A stretch of DNA of 58,923 nt from Clostridia bacterium (GTDB lineage: Bacteria > Bacillota > Clostridia > Christensenellales > CAG-917). Position 1 is the stretch's first letter. Each line of letters starts with the position of its first letter. A model generated the notes under the pieces. The model searched no databases. It worked only from the letters and a program-made list of their open reading frames with translations, and was not told the DNA's origin. Shown here one piece after another: positions 8,138-15,990 of this stretch. The stretch lies in contig JAFTSA010000002.1 of the NCBI GenBank assembly GCA_017461985.1, positions 1 to 58,923 of the forward strand. The letters are read 5' to 3'. A program made the position numbers and the translations under genes.

Positions 8138-10573
8138 ATGAAAAAACTTACTTTTGCAAAGTTTATTATATTGATAGTGCTTGTGGCAACACTCCTTGCC
8201 ACCCTCACCGCCTGCTCAATTTTTGAGGGGCTTTTCCAAACCTCAAAGGATACGCCCGAGGTGACTGACGTCAGCATTACAGCAACCGGTCTCACCAAAG
8301 TGTCAACGGGGGTGTACACAGCAAAAGTTGGCGAAGAATTTACCCTCAAAATCAAGCTCAACGAGGACGCACCTCAAAAGCCTACATATAAGTGGTATTT
8401 GAAAAAGGACAGCCAAAAGAAGGCGGTCATAGACGGCGCAACTTCAAGCACCTTGAAATACACTTTTGATGAATACACCGACAGCACCTTTGTTTTTTCT
8501 GCGTCAGTGGATGGAGTCGAAAGCAAAAACACAATCACCGTCACCCTTGAATATGCTGATAAACTCAGCGATGTATCAATCACCTCGTCAACTCACGACA
8601 TAATTGACGGAGCCGTGCAACAAGACCTAAAAGACGTCGCGCCTATCACCTTCAATGCAAATTGGAACAAATCCGCTCTCCCCGAAGACACTGAAATTGA
8701 TATAGAGTGGACAGTCGATGACGATGACACGGTTTTGTCAACAGAAGAGGAATTTGTCTTTACACCCTCAGGAGAGGGCACTTTTGAGGTTAACCTCGCC
8801 GTGACAGACGGCACAGACACCCTCTCTGCAACAGTGAAAGTGGTGGTCATTGAAAGGTTTTCTGCAGTGAGCACAGCAACAATATCCGTTGAAAGCGGAG
8901 CAGATCCTTTTGGTGAAGGGGCTGAAACACAATATCTTCAAATTGTTGACAGTGAAGATAGAGATGCCGTCACCTTGTCACTTTCAGTGACACCAGTGGG
9001 AGAAACCGACCTAACTAGCCCTGTCACTTGGACAGTCCGCGACAAGGACGGAGAAAGAAACCTGTCCGGCAAGGGCAGGACCGTCACCTTCACTCCCGCT
9101 TATGGTGAAACTATGGTGACCGTCACCGTTGACAACGTGGTCAGCAAACACGTGGTTATCTTTGCTTTCACCGAAAGCGACTACACCGCCAGCGAGAAAT
9201 ACGTGGAAGCCACTTTCGTTTGGGATGGTGGTGTTGAAAACGCATACTTGACCGACCAAACAGACCTTAATAGATTTATGCAATATGCCGTGTCAACCCG
9301 CAAGGTGACAGCTTTTGCAGGAGGCAGTGCAGTCAACCCTGAAAACGGATTCCCCTTTGAAACTGCGCCCACCTTTGACTTTATAGCTAACAACGAAGAC
9401 CATCCCAAAGCATTGAATACAGCACTTAATTCCATGGACGAGGCAGGCAACTTCTCAATCCGTACAGGATATAGCCAAAGCGGTGACAAACTCTTCAACT
9501 ACGTCCTCTATCTTGACGAAAAGAGTGCGTTTATGAATCCTACCGAGCACTATTCACCGGCAGAAGACGTCACTCAAGATGAAACAGGGCTTGTTCATTA
9601 CAAGGAACTTTCTTCAAGCGAAAAGAGAAGTGCGCTCCCCATTGACGACAACCCCGAATATCCCACCGCAATAACCGACAGCCAAATGCTTTACCGTGTG
9701 GTTGGATGGGGCTATAAACCCACTTTTGACTCCACCCCCGAAAGCCAAAAGATGAAGGCTCTTTATGACGAAATCCGCAAGGTGGCAATAAACTACGTCA
9801 CCGATGATATGACGGACTATATGAAGACACTCATATTTTATGAGTGGATTGCAGTCCACACCGACTATGACTACGCAATTGTAGCTGTAGAAGACGACTC
9901 CCCGGAAAGAGTGGACAAACTTGACTACAATGCTTTCAGTCTTGAAGGCGTTTTTGCAGATGCAGACGGCGAAGGATATGGACAAGCAGTCTGTGACGGC
10001 AGAGCAAAGGCCTTTGTCATCCTCTGTGGGCTTGAAGATATAACCGCAATCCGCATCACAGGAGATGCTCAAGTGGGTGGCGAAAGCGAAGGTCACGCTT
10101 GGAATAAGGTGCTCATTGACGCCAATGGCGACGGAGTCAAGGAGTGGTATCTCTGCGATACAACCTGGTCGGATAGAAGCAGTGCTGATGACAGGGTTGA
10201 AAGACTCAACAAGCAATATTTCCTTGTGACAGATGCCTATGTCAGCGCAACCCACATCCCCGATGATGAAGCATACAATCCTCCTTGCACCACCACCTTT
10301 GACTACTACGCAAAGACGGTCATTGAAAACGGCAACAAGGACTTTGACCTTTTCATAAATGGTTATGAGGAATTGAAAAACGCCGTAGTCTATGCAAGAG
10401 ACAACGGCATCCTTCTTGAAATCAAGGTTGCATCACCTTATGTCACATCTGCCAATGAATTGCTATACAAAATCCAATCAATCTTTGCAATCACAGGTGG
10501 CGGAAGTGTTGAGGGCATAATCCCGCTGACAACCGCCTCAACCTATGGCATATACTCTATTATATTTGGTTAG
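8138..10573 (+). CDS. Surface lipoprotein with Ig-like domains and a transglutaminase-like domain
   Basis: The ATG at 8138 has AGGA just upstream and begins a lipoprotein signal with lipobox LTAC (Cys26). Residues about 45-420 are a series of beta-rich Ig-like modules in which short strands alternate with Asp/Thr-rich turns (YKWYLKKDSQKKAVIDG; IDIEWTVDDDDTVLS). Residues about 550-690 form a transglutaminase-core fold with a complete Cys-His-Asp triad: C619 (AVCDGRAKAF), H653 (GHAWNKV) and D674 (CDTTW). Such bacterial domains act as secreted proteases or crosslinkers on the cell surface. The closing 120 residues are unassigned. The gene stands alone; its stop overlaps the convergent gene ending at 10570. 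The substrate is unknown. Confidence 0.8.
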   Translation: MKKLTFAKFIILIVLVATLLATLTACSIFEGLFQTSKDTPEVTDVSITATGLTKVSTGVYTAKVGEEFTLKIKLNEDAPQKPTYKWYLKKDSQKKAVIDGATSSTLKYTFDEYTDSTFVFSASVDGVESKNTITVTLEYADKLSDVSITSSTHDIIDGAVQQDLKDVAPITFNANWNKSALPEDTEIDIEWTVDDDDTVLSTEEEFVFTPSGEGTFEVNLAVTDGTDTLSATVKVVVIERFSAVSTATISVESGADPFGEGAETQYLQIVDSEDRDAVTLSLSVTPVGETDLTSPVTWTVRDKDGERNLSGKGRTVTFTPAYGETMVTVTVDNVVSKHVVIFAFTESDYTASEKYVEATFVWDGGVENAYLTDQTDLNRFMQYAVSTRKVTAFAGGSAVNPENGFPFETAPTFDFIANNEDHPKALNTALNSMDEAGNFSIRTGYSQSGDKLFNYVLYLDEKSAFMNPTEHYSPAEDVTQDETGLVHYKELSSSEKRSALPIDDNPEYPTAITDSQMLYRVVGWGYKPTFDSTPESQKMKALYDEIRKVAINYVTDDMTDYMKTLIFYEWIAVHTDYDYAIVAVEDDSPERVDKLDYNAFSLEGVFADADGEGYGQAVCDGRAKAFVILCGLEDITAIRITGDAQVGGESEGHAWNKVLIDANGDGVKEWYLCDTTWSDRSSADDRVERLNKQYFLVTDAYVSATHIPDDEAYNPPCTTTFDYYAKTVIENGNKDFDLFINGYEELKNAVVYARDNGILLEIKVASPYVTSANELLYKIQSIFAITGGGSVEGIIPLTTASTYGIYSIIFG

Positions 10574-10986
10574 AGATATTCTCTGAGTGCTTTGATGCAC
10601 TTGTCGTAAAACTTGATTATTTCACCTGCAATAGACGGCATTTCGGTGCCGTCTTTTTTCATTTCGTTGACGCACTTTTGCACGCTGTCCACCCCCATAA
10701 TATAGCCGTCGATGAGCATAGACGCCATATGTGAAGAGGTGTTGTTGAACACGGCGTTCATATTGACACCTGCTTTCAGCATTGTCTTTTCAATGATTCC
10801 GCTTTTGGCTTGCTCTTGCTCGTCACAGGTCAGTTGACAGATTGCTTTGTCATAAAACTCACGAAGAGTTTCTTGTTGTGAGAGGATAAGTTTTTTGAAG
10901 TCCTCCTCTTCAACGTAGGGCATAAGGTTTGATATGGACTGAATGCCCATTTCGGTGTTTCTTACGATTTCTCTAAATATTTTCAT
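10570..10986 (-). CDS. Small helical protein of unknown function, spoIIR operon
   Basis: This 138-residue, almost wholly helical protein has two short heptad-like stretches (MKIFREIVRNTEMGIQSISNLMPYV; LILSQQETLREFYDKAICQL) and a SHMASMLIDGYIMGVDSVQKCV segment, together suggesting a four-helix bundle. Proteins of this look occur widely in Clostridia as uncharacterised genes; I know no function. I start it at ATG 10986 because GGAGC lies 6 nt upstream. It begins 14 nt after the stop of spoIIR, so it is probably transcribed with it and could be made in the forespore, which is inference. Confidence 0.6.
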   Translation of the reverse strand: MKIFREIVRNTEMGIQSISNLMPYVEEEDFKKLILSQQETLREFYDKAICQLTCDEQEQAKSGIIEKTMLKAGVNMNAVFNNTSSHMASMLIDGYIMGVDSVQKCVNEMKKDGTEMPSIAGEIIKFYDKCIKALREYL

Positions 10987-10999
10987 AGTTGCTCCTTTA

Positions 11000-11542
11000 T
11001 TATTTGAATATTTTGTCAATGATTTCTTTCACCCAGGATTTGTATTCCACCTTTTCTCCGTCCCCCTCAGGCACGAAGCAAAGTGGAGGAAAAGCCACGC
11101 ACCACCAGTTGTCGCCGTCCCCTGTGCCCAGTTCAATTATGAGGGCATCGTAGACGCCTTCGGGGAAGTTGAGCCCATCGTAGGTTCTATCAGGAAAAAG
11201 TTCCTTTTTCACCGAAACGGCACTTTTATAGCCAAATCCGTGATGATAAAGTGTCGTATTTGCAATTTTTGTCAGTTCATCAAGGTGGTTTTTGATTGTG
11301 GAAAGAGATTGACTTTTTGTTCTGCAACCATCAAGCACCTCTGTGAGATAGGCGGTTATTTCATCGCGGACAGCCAACTTCACTTGTTGGTCAAGAGGGT
11401 TGTTGGAGTTTGCTCTGATATGTATCCGCACCACTTTGTCAGCTATATCCCCATCAAGGGATAGGCTACCGCAGGCGGTGAGGGAGAGAGCAAATGCGAT
11501 GAGAACAACCACCGCTACAATTTGAATCAGGTCTTGTTTCAT
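11000..11542 (-). CDS. spoIIR: Stage II sporulation protein R, predicted lipoprotein
   Basis: SpoIIR is the forespore signal that triggers processing of pro-sigma-E by SpoIIGA in the mother cell. The family landmarks are all here: VVRIHIRANSNNPLDQQVKLAVRDEI, the central LFPDRTYDGLNFPEGVYDALIIELG, and GDNWWCVAFPPLCFV. The N-terminus is a hydrophobic signal that ends in a good lipobox, LTAC (Cys24). That would anchor the protein to a membrane instead of releasing it, which is unusual. The ATG at 11542 has no clear ribosome site, but a near-perfect sigma-F -10 lies 5 nt upstream. The gene diverges from sleB-ypeB. Confidence 0.88.
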   Translation of the reverse strand: MKQDLIQIVAVVVLIAFALSLTACGSLSLDGDIADKVVRIHIRANSNNPLDQQVKLAVRDEITAYLTEVLDGCRTKSQSLSTIKNHLDELTKIANTTLYHHGFGYKSAVSVKKELFPDRTYDGLNFPEGVYDALIIELGTGDGDNWWCVAFPPLCFVPEGDGEKVEYKSWVKEIIDKIFK

Positions 11543-11547
11543 AGCCC

Positions 11548-11576
11548 TATTATTGCCAAAGGGGCGAGAAATAATC
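11548..11576 (-). promoter_or_regulatory. Candidate sigma-F promoter of spoIIR, leaderless
   Basis: The minus-strand sequence GGCAATAATA (11557-11548) matches all fixed positions of the sigma-F -10 consensus GGNNANAHTR. A -35-like GATTA lies 14 nt upstream (11576-11572). Only GGGCT separates the -10 from the ATG, so the start codon would be at +1. Confidence 0.6.
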
Positions 11577-11625
11577 ATCTCTGCATAAAATCATCACGCT
11601 GTTGCAAAATAGGTGGGAGGTGAAT

Positions 11626-12327
11626 ATGAAAAACAAAAAGAAAATAGTCATACTTTTTTCTGTGGTGTTTGTGTTTCTCTTCTCGGTGTTGCTGACCAGT
11701 GTCCTCACCGCAACCAGTGAAGAGGGCGTTGCAGACGCCGCAGTGCTGAAAAGAGGAAGTCGAGGCTCAACCGTCCGCACCGTCCAAACCAAACTGAAAA
11801 ACTGGGGATATTACAAGGGCGCAGTTGACGGCATATACGGCTCGCAAACGGTCAGCGCAGTCAAATACTTTCAACGGCGAAACGGGCTTACCGCAGACGG
11901 AATTGTGGGCAAGCGCACGGCGGCCGCTCTTGGCATAACTCTGTCCTCTTCGTCAAGTAGTTCATCGGGGCAAATCACGTCTTCAGACTTGAACTTGCTT
12001 GCAAGAGTCATCTACGGCGAGGCAAGAGGTGAGCCATACACAGGACAAGTTGCCGTTGCTGCGGTTGTCCTCAATCGTGTCCGCTCGGCGTCCTTTCCCA
12101 ACACCATTGCAGGGGTGATTTATCAGTCGGGGGCATTTGATTGTGTCAGTGACGGGCAAATCAACCTCACCCCAAATCAATCCGCCAAAAACGCCGCACA
12201 GGACGCTCTCAACGGCTGGGATCCAACCTATGGTTGTCTGTATTACTACAACCCAAAGACCGCCACCAACAAGTGGATGTTGTCCCGCCCGGTGAAACTG
12301 TCCATTGGCAATCACGCATTTTGTTAG
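11626..12327 (+). CDS. sleB: Spore cortex-lytic enzyme SleB
   Basis: This is a germination-specific peptidoglycan hydrolase (lytic transglycosylase in known SleB) acting on the spore cortex. It has 233 residues: an N-terminal signal/membrane segment (residues about 5-30), a peptidoglycan-binding domain (GSRGSTVRTVQTKLKNWGYYKG onward, to about residue 105), a Ser-rich linker, and the SleB/CwlJ hydrolase_2 domain beginning with LLARVIYGEARGEPYTGQVAVAAVVLNRV, where the Glu of GEARGE is catalytic. ATG 11626 has GGGAGG 5 nt upstream. It is followed 9 nt later by ypeB, its usual partner. Confidence 0.93.
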   Translation: MKNKKKIVILFSVVFVFLFSVLLTSVLTATSEEGVADAAVLKRGSRGSTVRTVQTKLKNWGYYKGAVDGIYGSQTVSAVKYFQRRNGLTADGIVGKRTAAALGITLSSSSSSSSGQITSSDLNLLARVIYGEARGEPYTGQVAVAAVVLNRVRSASFPNTIAGVIYQSGAFDCVSDGQINLTPNQSAKNAAQDALNGWDPTYGCLYYYNPKTATNKWMLSRPVKLSIGNHAFC

Positions 12328-12336
12328 AGGTGAAAT

Positions 12337-13728
12337 ATGAGCAATACAAAAATAGAAAATGAAACAAAAACTCGTGACAACCGCAAGGAGATGAAAAAGG
12401 CTCGCAGACACAGAACACTACGCAATGTTATGCTGGTTGCAGTCCACGCCCTCGGTGTGGGGGCAATAGTGGGACTTAGTGTTGCACTATACTTCAGTCA
12501 AGACAAGATTGAAATGCAAGCCAAATATCAAAACCAAATGGAAAGCGTATACGCCAAGGCGTACTACAACCTTCTTGACGGCGTCAACGACGTGGACACC
12601 ACAATGGCAAAGCTGTCTGTTGCCAACAGCGAAGAAAAGCAAGAAGCCTTGCTCTATGAAATTTGGTGCGCCTCAACTCTTATTGAAGAATATCTTGCCA
12701 CCTTTGAAAATCAAGACGAAGGAGTGCGGACTGCGGTGAAGTTTGTCAACCAGCTGGGTGACTATTCGCTGTATCTTGCAGGCAAGTTGTCAAGAGGTGA
12801 AAGCCTTGACGACAACGACCGCGAAACATTGCGTAAAATGCGTCCTATGGCAGATGCTCTCAAAGAATCCTTGAAAAAGGTGGGCACTGACCTTGACGGG
12901 GGCAAACTATTCCTTGAAGAGGACGGCGTCCTTGAAAGCTTTGCGTCCGCCTTTTCCACTTTCAGTGAGCCAGATTTCAACTATCCCGAAATGATATACG
13001 ACGGACCTTTTTCAGACGCTCTTGAAACAAGGGTGGCAAAAGGACTTGAAGGACAAAAGGAAATAACAGAGGAAGAGGGTGCGGCAATCATATCAAAATT
13101 CTTTGACGGCGCAACTGAAATCAACCACATCGGCAGATTTGAAGGGCATATCCCCACCGAAAACTATTCCTTCACTTATGATGGACACCCTGCCTACGTG
13201 CAGTTGTCCGTGCTGGGAGGAAAGGTGGTCAACTACACTTTGTCTACAACCGAAGAGGGTGACACCGAAGTCAGTGAAGCAGGGCAGATTGCCATAGACT
13301 TTGCCGAAAAACTTGGTTTTCAAAACATGCAAGTTGTGTGGAGTGCCACTGCCCACGGGCACACCTACGTCAACCTTGCTCCTGTCGTGGAGGGCATTAT
13401 CCTCTATCCCGACCTTGTGAAAGTGAAGATTGACGGAGACAAAGTGGTGGGATTTGACAGCGCACATCACGCCTACAATCATAGGGATAGACATCTTCCA
13501 AAACCTGCAATAGGTGAAGACGAGGCACGAAAAAACTTGTCCGTCACTCCCGTCCGCAGTGGCAGGCTAGCCCTCATACCCGACGGCGGTGAAAAAGAAA
13601 CTTTGTGCTATGAATACGAGTGTGAAGCGGAGGGCACTTACTTCATCTATATTGATGCTTTGACTGGTGCAGAAACCGAAATCCTCTACGTCATAGACGA
13701 CGTTGATATGGGCGAAAGCATGATGTGA
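12337..13728 (+). CDS. ypeB: Germination protein YpeB
   Basis: YpeB is required for stable localisation of SleB in the spore, and the two are nearly always encoded together. This copy has 463 residues with an N-terminal basic stretch, one membrane anchor (residues about 28-52), a helical region, and three PepSY-like modules in the C-terminal half (for example EAAIISKFFDGATEINHIGRFEGHIPTENYSFTYDG and ARKNLSVTPV). GAGGTG lies 6 nt before the ATG. No terminator separates it from sleB. The gene ends in front of two hairpins (13836-13911). Confidence 0.9.
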   Translation: MSNTKIENETKTRDNRKEMKKARRHRTLRNVMLVAVHALGVGAIVGLSVALYFSQDKIEMQAKYQNQMESVYAKAYYNLLDGVNDVDTTMAKLSVANSEEKQEALLYEIWCASTLIEEYLATFENQDEGVRTAVKFVNQLGDYSLYLAGKLSRGESLDDNDRETLRKMRPMADALKESLKKVGTDLDGGKLFLEEDGVLESFASAFSTFSEPDFNYPEMIYDGPFSDALETRVAKGLEGQKEITEEEGAAIISKFFDGATEINHIGRFEGHIPTENYSFTYDGHPAYVQLSVLGGKVVNYTLSTTEEGDTEVSEAGQIAIDFAEKLGFQNMQVVWSATAHGHTYVNLAPVVEGIILYPDLVKVKIDGDKVVGFDSAHHAYNHRDRHLPKPAIGEDEARKNLSVTPVRSGRLALIPDGGEKETLCYEYECEAEGTYFIYIDALTGAETEILYVIDDVDMGESMM

Positions 13729-13835
13729 TGAAGGTGCAAAACACAACAAAAAACACAAACAAATCAAAACACTAAAATATATGTGACTAAACCAACGCAA
13801 ACAGGGTGACGCTCACAATCAAAAACTATGAAAAT

Positions 13836-13864
13836 CCCCTCAAAAAACTTAGTTTTTCAAGGGG
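13836..13864. repeat. Hairpin with CCCC...AAAAACTTAGTTTTT...GGGG stem
   Basis: Two arms, CCCCTCAAAAAACT and AGTTTTTCAAGGGG, form an imperfect 13-14-bp stem. A similar element (CCCTTGGAAAAAC with GTTTTTTGGGG) lies at 25808-25832. Here it precedes a standard terminator and may be a second, weaker one. Confidence 0.5.
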
Positions 13865-13884
13865 AAAGCGCAAAAAGCGCAAAA

Positions 13885-13911
13885 AAAAGCCACGACAAAA
13901 TCGTGGCTTTT
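13885..13911. terminator. Bidirectional terminator between ypeB and the zinc-ribbon gene
   Basis: AAAAGCCACGA (13885-13895) pairs with TCGTGGCTTTT (13901-13911) around a 5-nt loop, with an A-tract before and T's after. Confidence 0.85.
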
Positions 13912-13940
13912 GATTTAGGTTTAATTGCGCAAGTTTCGTC

Positions 13941-14759
13941 TTATTCTGCCTTTGCTTTCTTTCTTCTGACGCCCAGTGAGAAGAGGGAGGTGAGGAAGGA
14001 AAGGATGCCGAGGCCGGGCACTGCAAATGCAACGTAAAGTCCTGATTCGATGATTTCAAAGACGGGGAGCATGAAGAGTTCCATTGTGCTGGGGGTGTAT
14101 TCGCCACCAGTGAGTTCAGCAAGAAGTTCAGGATATGCCATGAACATAAATGTTGTTTGGAACAAGCAAGCCACGCCACCTGCAAGGATAAGCAGTCCCC
14201 AAATCAGGTTGTACACTCTTGAATAGGTGCCCACTGCACAGCAGATGATTGCGACGATTGCATTGATCACTGCAAGAGCAAGGGTGATTGTGGGGAGGAG
14301 TGCCAAGATGATTGCGATGATTTCCATCTCTGCTGCGCCTTCGATGATGAGAAGGAGAGGAGTGATGGGGTCAAATGCTGCAAGACCGCTGAGGAAGTCA
14401 ACGTCAAGGCTGCCAGTGTTGACCAAATATGCAAGACCGAGGACCACGGCGAGCACTGCTGAGAAAATGAGGACAAAGATGTTTGCTGCACGACCGTAGG
14501 GTGCTTTCTTTGCCTTTGCAGGTGCTTGAGCGGTTTCTGCGGGTGCTGCATTATAGACAGGTTCACTTGAAACTGCGTTGGGATTTTGAGGAGTAAAGGT
14601 GGGTTGGACTGCGCTGTCAAGACGAGGAATCTTGACGCCGATGGTCACGCCACAGCTAGGGCATTTGATTTTGTGCTTGTAGCCGTCAGGAAGTGACGCT
14701 GCGTTCACAGGGGGTTCAAAACTGATTTCGGCTCTGCAACTTGGACATCTGGTGTACAT
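13941..14759 (-). CDS. Zinc-ribbon membrane protein of unknown function
   Basis: The protein has 272 residues. The N-terminus has a split zinc-ribbon/MJ0042-like motif: CPSC at residues 5-8 and again CPSC about 25 residues later. An Ala/Pro-rich linker follows to about residue 85, then four hydrophobic segments (beginning AANIFVLIFSAVLAVVLGLAYLV) and a short basic tail (RRKKAKAE). Two Cys pairs on the cytoplasmic side suggest metal binding or sensing; no function is known to me. The ATG has GGAGC upstream, and the gene has its own perfect promoter. Confidence 0.65.
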   Translation of the reverse strand: MYTRCPSCRAEISFEPPVNAASLPDGYKHKIKCPSCGVTIGVKIPRLDSAVQPTFTPQNPNAVSSEPVYNAAPAETAQAPAKAKKAPYGRAANIFVLIFSAVLAVVLGLAYLVNTGSLDVDFLSGLAAFDPITPLLLIIEGAAEMEIIAIILALLPTITLALAVINAIVAIICCAVGTYSRVYNLIWGLLILAGGVACLFQTTFMFMAYPELLAELTGGEYTPSTMELFMLPVFEIIESGLYVAFAVPGLGILSFLTSLFSLGVRRKKAKAE

Positions 14760-14792
14760 AGTAGACGCTCCTTATTACTTAATTTCTTTATG

Positions 14793-14821
14793 ATTATAAT
14801 ATTTTTATTCCGCGCTGTCAA
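14793..14821 (-). promoter_or_regulatory. Perfect-consensus sigma-A promoter with an upstream inverted repeat
   Basis: On the minus strand TTGACA (14821-14816) and TATAAT (14798-14793) are 17 nt apart. Ten bp upstream lies a perfect 9-bp inverted repeat TCTCTCAAA/TTTGAGAGA (14831-14839 and 14843-14851), a possible operator. Confidence 0.8.
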
Positions 14822-15017
14822 TGATATTTTTCTCTCAAATATTTTGAGAGAGGGCGGATTACAAGACAGATTTCGAGGTTTTGTCTTATATCCAACTTTT
14901 TTTCGTCATTGAAAATCATCTTCTAGGCGGTTGTTTTTCAAGGAATTACCCCTTTGCACGCCTGTCTACACAGGCAAGCGTGGGTGCTGTGCGCATAGGG
15001 TATGCAGGCTGAAACAC

Positions 15018-15045
15018 TTGATTTTTTCGCGCTTTATGCTAAAAT
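15018..15045 (+). promoter_or_regulatory. Promoter of the cobalamin-riboswitch transcript
   Basis: TTGATT (15018-15023) and TAAAAT (15040-15045) are 16 nt apart. The predicted start is around 15052, right before the riboswitch aptamer. Confidence 0.65.
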
Positions 15046-15054
15046 ATCCTCGTT

Positions 15055-15287
15055 GTATGGTGCTTTGTGGTACGCCATGAAGATAATCGGGAAGAGCAGT
15101 GCAAGTCTGCCACAGCCCCCGCTACCGTGAGGAAGTGATGAGATTATGCCACCTCTTGGGAAGGTACTCCGACCACTATGGTCGTCCAAGTCGGGAGACC
15201 GGCCTGCAACGTAGAACACAGTTTCGGTGGGAAGCGGGTGTAGGTTTTCCTATGCACAAAACCCTCCGAAAATAAAGTACGGAGGGT
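15055..15287 (+). promoter_or_regulatory. Cobalamin (B12) riboswitch with terminator/ribosome-site-masking hairpin
   Basis: The aptamer is recognisable by its conserved core. It has the GGGAAGAGCAGTGCAAGTCTGCC arm (split here as GGGAAGAGCAG and TGCAAGTCTGCC, from about 15091), the B12 box ACAGCCCCCGCTACCGTGA (15112-15130) and the closing GGAGACCGGCCTGC (about 15195-15208). The expression platform is ACCCTCCG (15261-15268) pairing with CGGAGGGT (15280-15287), followed by ATTTTTT. The stem buries GGAGGG, the only ribosome site of the gene at 15295, and it is also a plausible terminator. One hairpin could therefore block transcription and translation when B12 is bound. Confidence 0.93.
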
Positions 15288-15294
15288 ATTTTTT

Positions 15295-15861
15295 ATGAAA
15301 AAATCAAAAATTGCAGTTGTCTTGATTGCTGTGCTTTTGGTGTTTTGCCTTTGCATTTTCACCGCCTGCGACAGCTCACTTCAAGACGAAATCGACCGCT
15401 TGAAACAAGAAATCAACGACATGCAACAGCAAATCGGTGGCTATGAAGCGGACTTTGAAGAGAAGACAGTCACCGTCTATATCGGCGAAAAGTGCTTTGA
15501 AGTGACCACACGAAAGGCCTATTTCCACGACCTTTTGAAGGACCTTTTGGAGGAAGGAAAAATCTCCGCCTACGAGTATGGTGACGATGACCTCAATCCC
15601 TTTATCACCGCCATTGACACACTTCAACAGGACTACACTTCTGGCAAGTATTATTCTGTCTGGCACAACGTAAACAACTTCTCTTTGAAGGGTGTTTCAT
15701 CAAGTTGGGGCAACCCTTCACGTGCCACAGTTGAAGACGACGGATACGGCAATATGATGGTGACGACAACCTATCAAAACACCAAACTTTATTATTCAGC
15801 AGTGGGTGTCAGCATACTTCCTCTTGTGGACGGATGCACCTATGCAATCCTTGTTGACTGA
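15295..15861 (+). CDS. B12-regulated surface lipoprotein, DUF4430-like
   Basis: This 188-residue protein has a lipoprotein signal with lipobox FTAC (Cys25), a short coiled coil (DEIDRLKQEINDMQQQIGG, residues about 29-47) and one globular domain. The domain's strands YYSVWHNVNNFSLKGVSS and YYSAVGVSILPLVDGCTYAILV resemble DUF4430, a module related to the C-terminal domain of transcobalamin-type proteins. It sits directly under the cobalamin riboswitch and just before an ECF S-component, so I infer an extracellular cobalamin- or corrinoid-capturing lipoprotein. Its ribosome site (GGAGGG, 15281-15286) is inside the riboswitch hairpin. The DUF4430 call is by eye. Confidence 0.7.
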   Translation: MKKSKIAVVLIAVLLVFCLCIFTACDSSLQDEIDRLKQEINDMQQQIGGYEADFEEKTVTVYIGEKCFEVTTRKAYFHDLLKDLLEEGKISAYEYGDDDLNPFITAIDTLQQDYTSGKYYSVWHNVNNFSLKGVSSSWGNPSRATVEDDGYGNMMVTTTYQNTKLYYSAVGVSILPLVDGCTYAILVD

Positions 15862-15990
15862 CATGCCGATTGCAAATGAAAAACGAATGGTGAAAACAGA
15901 CCGCAACAAGTGAAAACTAAAACAATAAAATGGCAAAACATAGACTTTAATGCGACAAAATAAGACAATAAACATCGTGTTTTGAAGATT

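Noticed and set aside
11583..11611. Sigma-G promoter for sleB (GCATA, 17 nt, CAAAATA)
   Set aside because: The -10 would place the transcription start inside the ribosome site GGGAGG (11615-11620), so the match is probably accidental.
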